64,000 nt of DNA, taken from positions 1 to 64,000 of the forward strand of contig JALKBU010000186.1 in the NCBI GenBank assembly GCA_023091735.1, in the 5' to 3' direction. Numbering within the stretch: the first letter of the stretch is position 1; every line of letters starts with the position of its first letter. This document shows positions 61,092-64,000 of the stretch, one piece after another. Below the pieces are notes generated by a model. The model searched no databases, was not told the origin of the DNA, and saw only the letters and a program-made list of their open reading frames with translations. The position numbers were made by a program, and so were the translations under genes. The DNA comes from Trichomonas tenax. Taxonomy: Eukaryota > Parabasalia > Trichomonadida > Trichomonadidae.

Positions 61092-61811
61092 ATGCCTCTT
61101 TCAACCCAGATGAAAGAAAACCTTACAAGGGTGATGAATGATTTAATAAATCATCCAATTACAGCCAAGTACAGGAAATTATATGGTGGAGGCAAAGGGA
61201 AAGGTAAATTAACAATGATGATGTTTTCAACGCAAAGAGTGCAAGAAGTAACACTCGATTTAGATACTATAAAGCAACGCTTAGATGAGAACAAATATGA
61301 ATCATACGAACAATGGCGCAGTGATATTGATAAAGTTTTTGCATCTGCTTTACCAGCACATCTTGATGATAAACCAAATCAGAAAGAATACAGAAAAGGT
61401 GCTGTGCAATATGTTCTCGAAGAAAAACTAAAAGGAATTAAAAGCACAGATATGAATAACTGGGCAACGCAAATTGTTGAAATACGTAGGAAAATACAAT
61501 CTCTTATGGATGAGCCACCAGTTTACGTTCAAAAATTGATTCCATCACTTTGCAATATAAAAGCTCTCAATGAAATGCATGTTTTAACTGAGCACGAAAT
61601 CGACTGCTTCATACAGGCATCAGAAAAACTATATTCTGAAACTCACCATAGAAATATGATTAATATTATTCATGATGAAGAGCCAAACATTGAAATCAAA
61701 AAAGACGATGTTATATTAGATATTAACAGACTTAGACTTACGACAGTTTACAAATTAATAGATTATATGAAAAGCGCACTTGAAAAGCAGGGCGATAAGT
61801 ACCCAGAATAA
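61092..61811 (+). CDS. BET-like protein: degenerate bromodomain plus NET domain
   Basis: A 239-aa protein. Residues 8-110 carry a bromodomain-like fold (RVMNDLINHPITAKYRKLYG, DLDTIKQRLDENKYESYEQW, RSDIDKVFASALPAHL). Residues 160-235 match the extra-terminal (NET) domain of BET proteins (LTEHEIDCFIQASEKLYSET; then IHDEEPNIEIKKDDVILDIN and RLRLTTVYKLIDYM). One bromodomain plus NET is the arrangement of small protist BDF proteins that link acetylated chromatin to transcription. The canonical 'Asn-x-x-Tyr-Asn' pocket residues are not visible (FASALPAHL instead), and the PMDL motif is TLDL, so acetyl-lysine binding may be weak or lost. Confidence 0.68.
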   Translation: MPLSTQMKENLTRVMNDLINHPITAKYRKLYGGGKGKGKLTMMMFSTQRVQEVTLDLDTIKQRLDENKYESYEQWRSDIDKVFASALPAHLDDKPNQKEYRKGAVQYVLEEKLKGIKSTDMNNWATQIVEIRRKIQSLMDEPPVYVQKLIPSLCNIKALNEMHVLTEHEIDCFIQASEKLYSETHHRNMINIIHDEEPNIEIKKDDVILDINRLRLTTVYKLIDYMKSALEKQGDKYPE

Positions 61812-62116
61812 GTTTATAGTTGAATTGTTTAGAAATTATATGTGTGAATAAATGTACTTAATATTTTTAATTTTTATCAAATTTAACATTTTTCAAATAT
61901 ATGGTTAATAGATGCTTGCAAAGGGCCTCTCTTAATACGTGATGTGCTGACGCAATTTCAGAAAGGTAATTTAATTCAAATATAACAATCATAATGAATT
62001 CAATGATATATACGTTGTGTATTTATAGACGCGGCTAGTTTATCTATAATGAAATTAACAGTTTAGTAGTATAAACAAATTTTATATATGATATAGAATG
62101 TATTATTAAAATAGTA
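61812..62116. other. Short spacer, nothing seen
   Basis: About 300 bases between two convergent genes, with AT-rich 3' flanks and no gene. Confidence 0.4.
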
Positions 62117-62440
62117 TCATTCCTGAGGCTTCTCTGTCTTTTCTTCGGTATTTTTATTTGGAAAATGCATTTTCATTTGTGATTGGCGAAATTCATTTAC
62201 TCTCTTTTTGACTAAATCTTCAGGGAGATTCTGAGAACGAAGTTTTTTGGTCAGAGAATAACAATCAGCCTCAATTTTAACTCTTTTCTCGTGATCTTTT
62301 AATGTTTCAGATTTCTGACTCGTTACTTTCTGCACATTTGCCTTTGCTTTGACATCGTAGTTAAGAACAGCAAGGTTGTTTTGAATGTGGCCACTTGTTC
62401 CTGTACCTCTTGGAGTTTTAACACCAACACCATTAAACAT
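62117..62440 (-). CDS. CWC21: CWC21/SRRM2-like spliceosome protein
   Basis: A 107-aa protein whose N-terminus MFNGVGVKTPRGTGTSGHIQ is the hallmark of CWC21 (yeast) and SRRM2 (human), followed by QNNLAVL and a basic helical cwf21 domain (KDHEKRVKIEADCYSLTKKL; EDLVKKRVNEFRQSQMKM). CWC21 sits near the active site of the activated spliceosome. The protein is intact and its length is close to yeast CWC21 (135 aa). An initiator at 62449-62456 supports the start. Its presence implies working splicing in an intron-poor organism. Confidence 0.85.
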   Translation of the reverse strand: MFNGVGVKTPRGTGTSGHIQNNLAVLNYDVKAKANVQKVTSQKSETLKDHEKRVKIEADCYSLTKKLRSQNLPEDLVKKRVNEFRQSQMKMHFPNKNTEEKTEKPQE

Positions 62441-62448
62441 CTTTTAGG

Positions 62449-62456
62449 AAAAGTGA
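62449..62456 (-). promoter_or_regulatory. Initiator (Inr) of the CWC21-like gene
   Basis: On the minus strand TCACTTTT lies eight bases before the ATG at 62440. It fits the trichomonad Inr consensus closely. Confidence 0.5.
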
Positions 62457-62678
62457 ACTAAAAACATTGATACATTATAAGTTAGTGTTACAAAACCTCT
62501 TTTTAAAACATTCAGCATTATTAAACACTAATATTCAAAAAATATTATTAATATAAAGCCAAATGGCCAAAACATTTATTAAATAGTTTATTGTGATTCA
62601 ATGAACATTGAATACACATTGACCCAACATAAATATTAAAAAATATAAAGTTTGGAATAATTAAATACAAAAACTTTA

Positions 62679-63671
62679 TTACTGGTTACAGTTGGGACAT
62701 AACCCATTACTGCCTTTCATCATTCCGCACTGATCACAAATAGAATTGATATTCATTTGTGATCCTTGATATTTTGATTCTAAAGTTGCTATTCTCGACT
62801 TCAGTGTATTGATTGTTCTAGTCAAGATTTCAATTTGTCCAGACATATCAGATGAATTGAGTATTTCTTTTGAAGTAGTAAGTTTCTTAGCAATATGAGT
62901 TGACAAGAATGCATATGATAACTCTTCCAATGATCTCGGTTGATTTTTCTCGATCAAATTAATCACATTCTTTGACTTTCTTTGGTTAGCAATATCTAAT
63001 GGAGTTTTTCCTTTGGAATTCTTAACATTCAAATCGGAAGCCAAATTCATCAATATTTCGAACATATCTGCATCATTATTATAAGCAGCAATGTGTAAAG
63101 CTGTATTTCCATAAGAAGATACTATCATAGCATTTGCTGGTTGATAATCTTCGTCATATTCGCCGGATTGTGAAGTAAAAGCAATAACTGGTAATTCTTG
63201 AAGAAGCATTAAAGCTTGTGCGTGGCATCTATTTGTTACTGCCACATGTAGTGCAGTCGTTGAATGCATATTTTGGGGTAAACATGGTTCCTTAATAGGA
63301 ATATCAATATTTTCTTGGAAATAATGTGTTTGTAACAAGAGAGATAAGCAGGTTGGGTCTCCTGTAGATGCTGCGAAATGAATTGGGTACCATCCGCACA
63401 CTGTAATACTGAGATCTGGATTCGAATTTGTTAATAATTTATTTAAAATCTCATGAGCTTCGTACAATATGACTAAAACAAGCGTTGTTGGATTTCTAAT
63501 AACATGAAATGGGCATTTTAAACTTTTATTATTTATCGGGATTTCTTCAAAAAATGTTAAAACGTGATTCACTACCTTATACCCCTGTACTTCAAAAAAA
63601 GATACATCGTTTTCAGTTATCGCTTTTAATATATTTGCGTCAAGTTCTTTAGAACTAATGTTATTAGACAT
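62679..63671 (-). CDS. Ankyrin-repeat protein with C-terminal coiled coil and zinc ribbon
   Basis: A 330-aa protein. Ankyrin repeats at about 75-240 show GWYPIHFAASTGDPTCLSLL, TALHVAVTNRCHAQALMLL, GNTALHIAAYNNDADMFEIL and GKTPLDIANQRKSKNVINLI. A coiled coil follows (about 283-305). The end is a four-Cys zinc-ribbon-like motif (CDQCGMMKGSNGLCPNC). Ankyrin proteins form one of the largest trichomonad families; they usually serve as interaction scaffolds. The zinc ribbon may add a ubiquitin- or nucleic-acid-type contact. Initiator TCATTT at 63678-63683 supports the ATG at 63671. Confidence 0.82.
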   Translation of the reverse strand: MSNNISSKELDANILKAITENDVSFFEVQGYKVVNHVLTFFEEIPINNKSLKCPFHVIRNPTTLVLVILYEAHEILNKLLTNSNPDLSITVCGWYPIHFAASTGDPTCLSLLLQTHYFQENIDIPIKEPCLPQNMHSTTALHVAVTNRCHAQALMLLQELPVIAFTSQSGEYDEDYQPANAMIVSSYGNTALHIAAYNNDADMFEILMNLASDLNVKNSKGKTPLDIANQRKSKNVINLIEKNQPRSLEELSYAFLSTHIAKKLTTSKEILNSSDMSGQIEILTRTINTLKSRIATLESKYQGSQMNINSICDQCGMMKGSNGLCPNCNQ

Positions 63672-63677
63672 TCAAAA

Positions 63678-63683
63678 AAATGA
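63678..63683 (-). promoter_or_regulatory. Initiator (Inr) of the ankyrin gene
   Basis: TCATTT on the minus strand, seven bases before the ATG at 63671. Confidence 0.45.
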
Positions 63684-63772
63684 AAACTATATCAACCTAA
63701 ATACAAAAATCATCAATGCAATACATAGAAATTCTAATATCAAAAGGAAATTATAGAGCATATGCATAATTT

Positions 63773-64000
63773 CCATTAACAATTGCGGTTGAAAAGATGT
63801 CTCTCGAAATTGTTCAATATTTCGTTGAAAATGGAGCTTATGTGAACATAAGAGTAATTAATCAGTCGAATTTGATCATCATTATGGCATAACATCATTA
63901 TGAAATAACAACAATTAATTTCATTTGTTTTTCATTATGATATAAATCTTCATTATCAATCGCTGCTGAAAAGAAATGTTTCCTAATTGTTCATTATCTG
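63773..64000 (+). pseudogene. Decayed ankyrin repeats, divergent from the previous gene
   Basis: The plus strand encodes PLTIAVEKMSLEIVQYFVEN and GAYVNI from 63773 to about 63850, a clear ankyrin unit, until stops intervene (TAA at 63890). A second degenerate unit resumes near 63948 (SLSIAAEKKCFLIVHYL) and leaves the window. The two blocks are similar to each other at DNA level, as expected for tandem ankyrin repeats. No start codon is present. The gene is broken or is the relic of a longer copy lying to the right. Confidence 0.6.

Noticed and set aside
1..64000. Introns with the trichomonad 3' motif (ACTAACACACAG)
   Set aside because: I did not find this motif joined to a GTAYGT-type 5' site in any gene, and all major genes are open without introns.
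1..64000. CRISPR array, rRNA genes or prokaryotic operon structure
   Set aside because: No regularly spaced repeats, no rRNA-like conserved blocks, and no Shine-Dalgarno or operon layout.

Overview
The window looks like nuclear DNA of a parabasalid protist, most like Trichomonas vaginalis or a close relative such as Tritrichomonas. Evidence: long intronless eukaryotic genes (TOR kinase, Piezo, BMS1, Rab GTPases, BET and BRWD chromatin proteins) using the standard code; AT-rich spacers; trichomonad-type initiator motifs (TCA+1, then a pyrimidine and A/T) a few bases upstream of many ATGs; a BspA-like leucine-rich-repeat surface protein; ankyrin-repeat genes; and remnants of a DDE transposase. 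The species is inferred, since no marker gene was searched.

Layout. 1-530: decayed DDE transposase. 607-8285: profilin-like protein, long-chain acyl-CoA synthetase, an STPGR/SHIPPO microtubule-type protein with a one-base frameshift, and a CARMIL-like LRR protein. 8286-11115: sparse, with a small ORF and a broken Cys-rich surface-protein-like gene. 11116-26266: a helical protein, TAF12-like, a 1932-aa Piezo channel, two tandem armadillo-like paralogues, and the ciliary transition-zone protein CC2D2A. 26267-32363: an accessory island of gene debris holding an orphan frame, an ATG-less BspA-like piece, a 140-bp copy of part of BMS1, a gene interrupted by an in-frame TGA, and a small inverted-repeat element. 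32364-42151: BMS1, BRWD/PHIP-like, 2-hydroxyacid dehydrogenase, Rab, a small coiled coil and a longin protein. 42152-44036: spacer with a tRNA-like relic. 44037-61811: a second Rab, a 7TM GOST/TMEM181-like protein, a CIP2A-like protein, a coiled-coil protein, TOR kinase, a large TPR protein (possibly SKI3/TTC37) and a small BET protein. 62117-64000: CWC21-like splicing factor, an ankyrin protein and decayed ankyrin repeats.

Neighbouring genes are functionally mixed, as expected for monocistronic eukaryotic genes. Themes that recur are cytoskeleton and cilium (profilin-like, STPGR, CARMIL-like, CC2D2A), membrane traffic (two Rabs, longin, GOST-like), growth and ribosome assembly (TOR, BMS1), and transcription or chromatin (TAF12, BRWD, BET).

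The strongest structural discovery is a 578-bp non-autonomous transposon-like element (18332-18909) with 40-bp terminal inverted repeats (37/40 matching) and a 6-bp target-site duplication, lying 73 bp upstream of the Piezo start codon. Other notable points are a TOR kinase without a recognisable rapamycin-binding FRB domain, two bromodomain proteins that both seem to lack the acetyl-lysine-binding Asn, and a TPR gene whose repeat fold begins upstream of any ATG. No wholly new multi-gene system could be supported.
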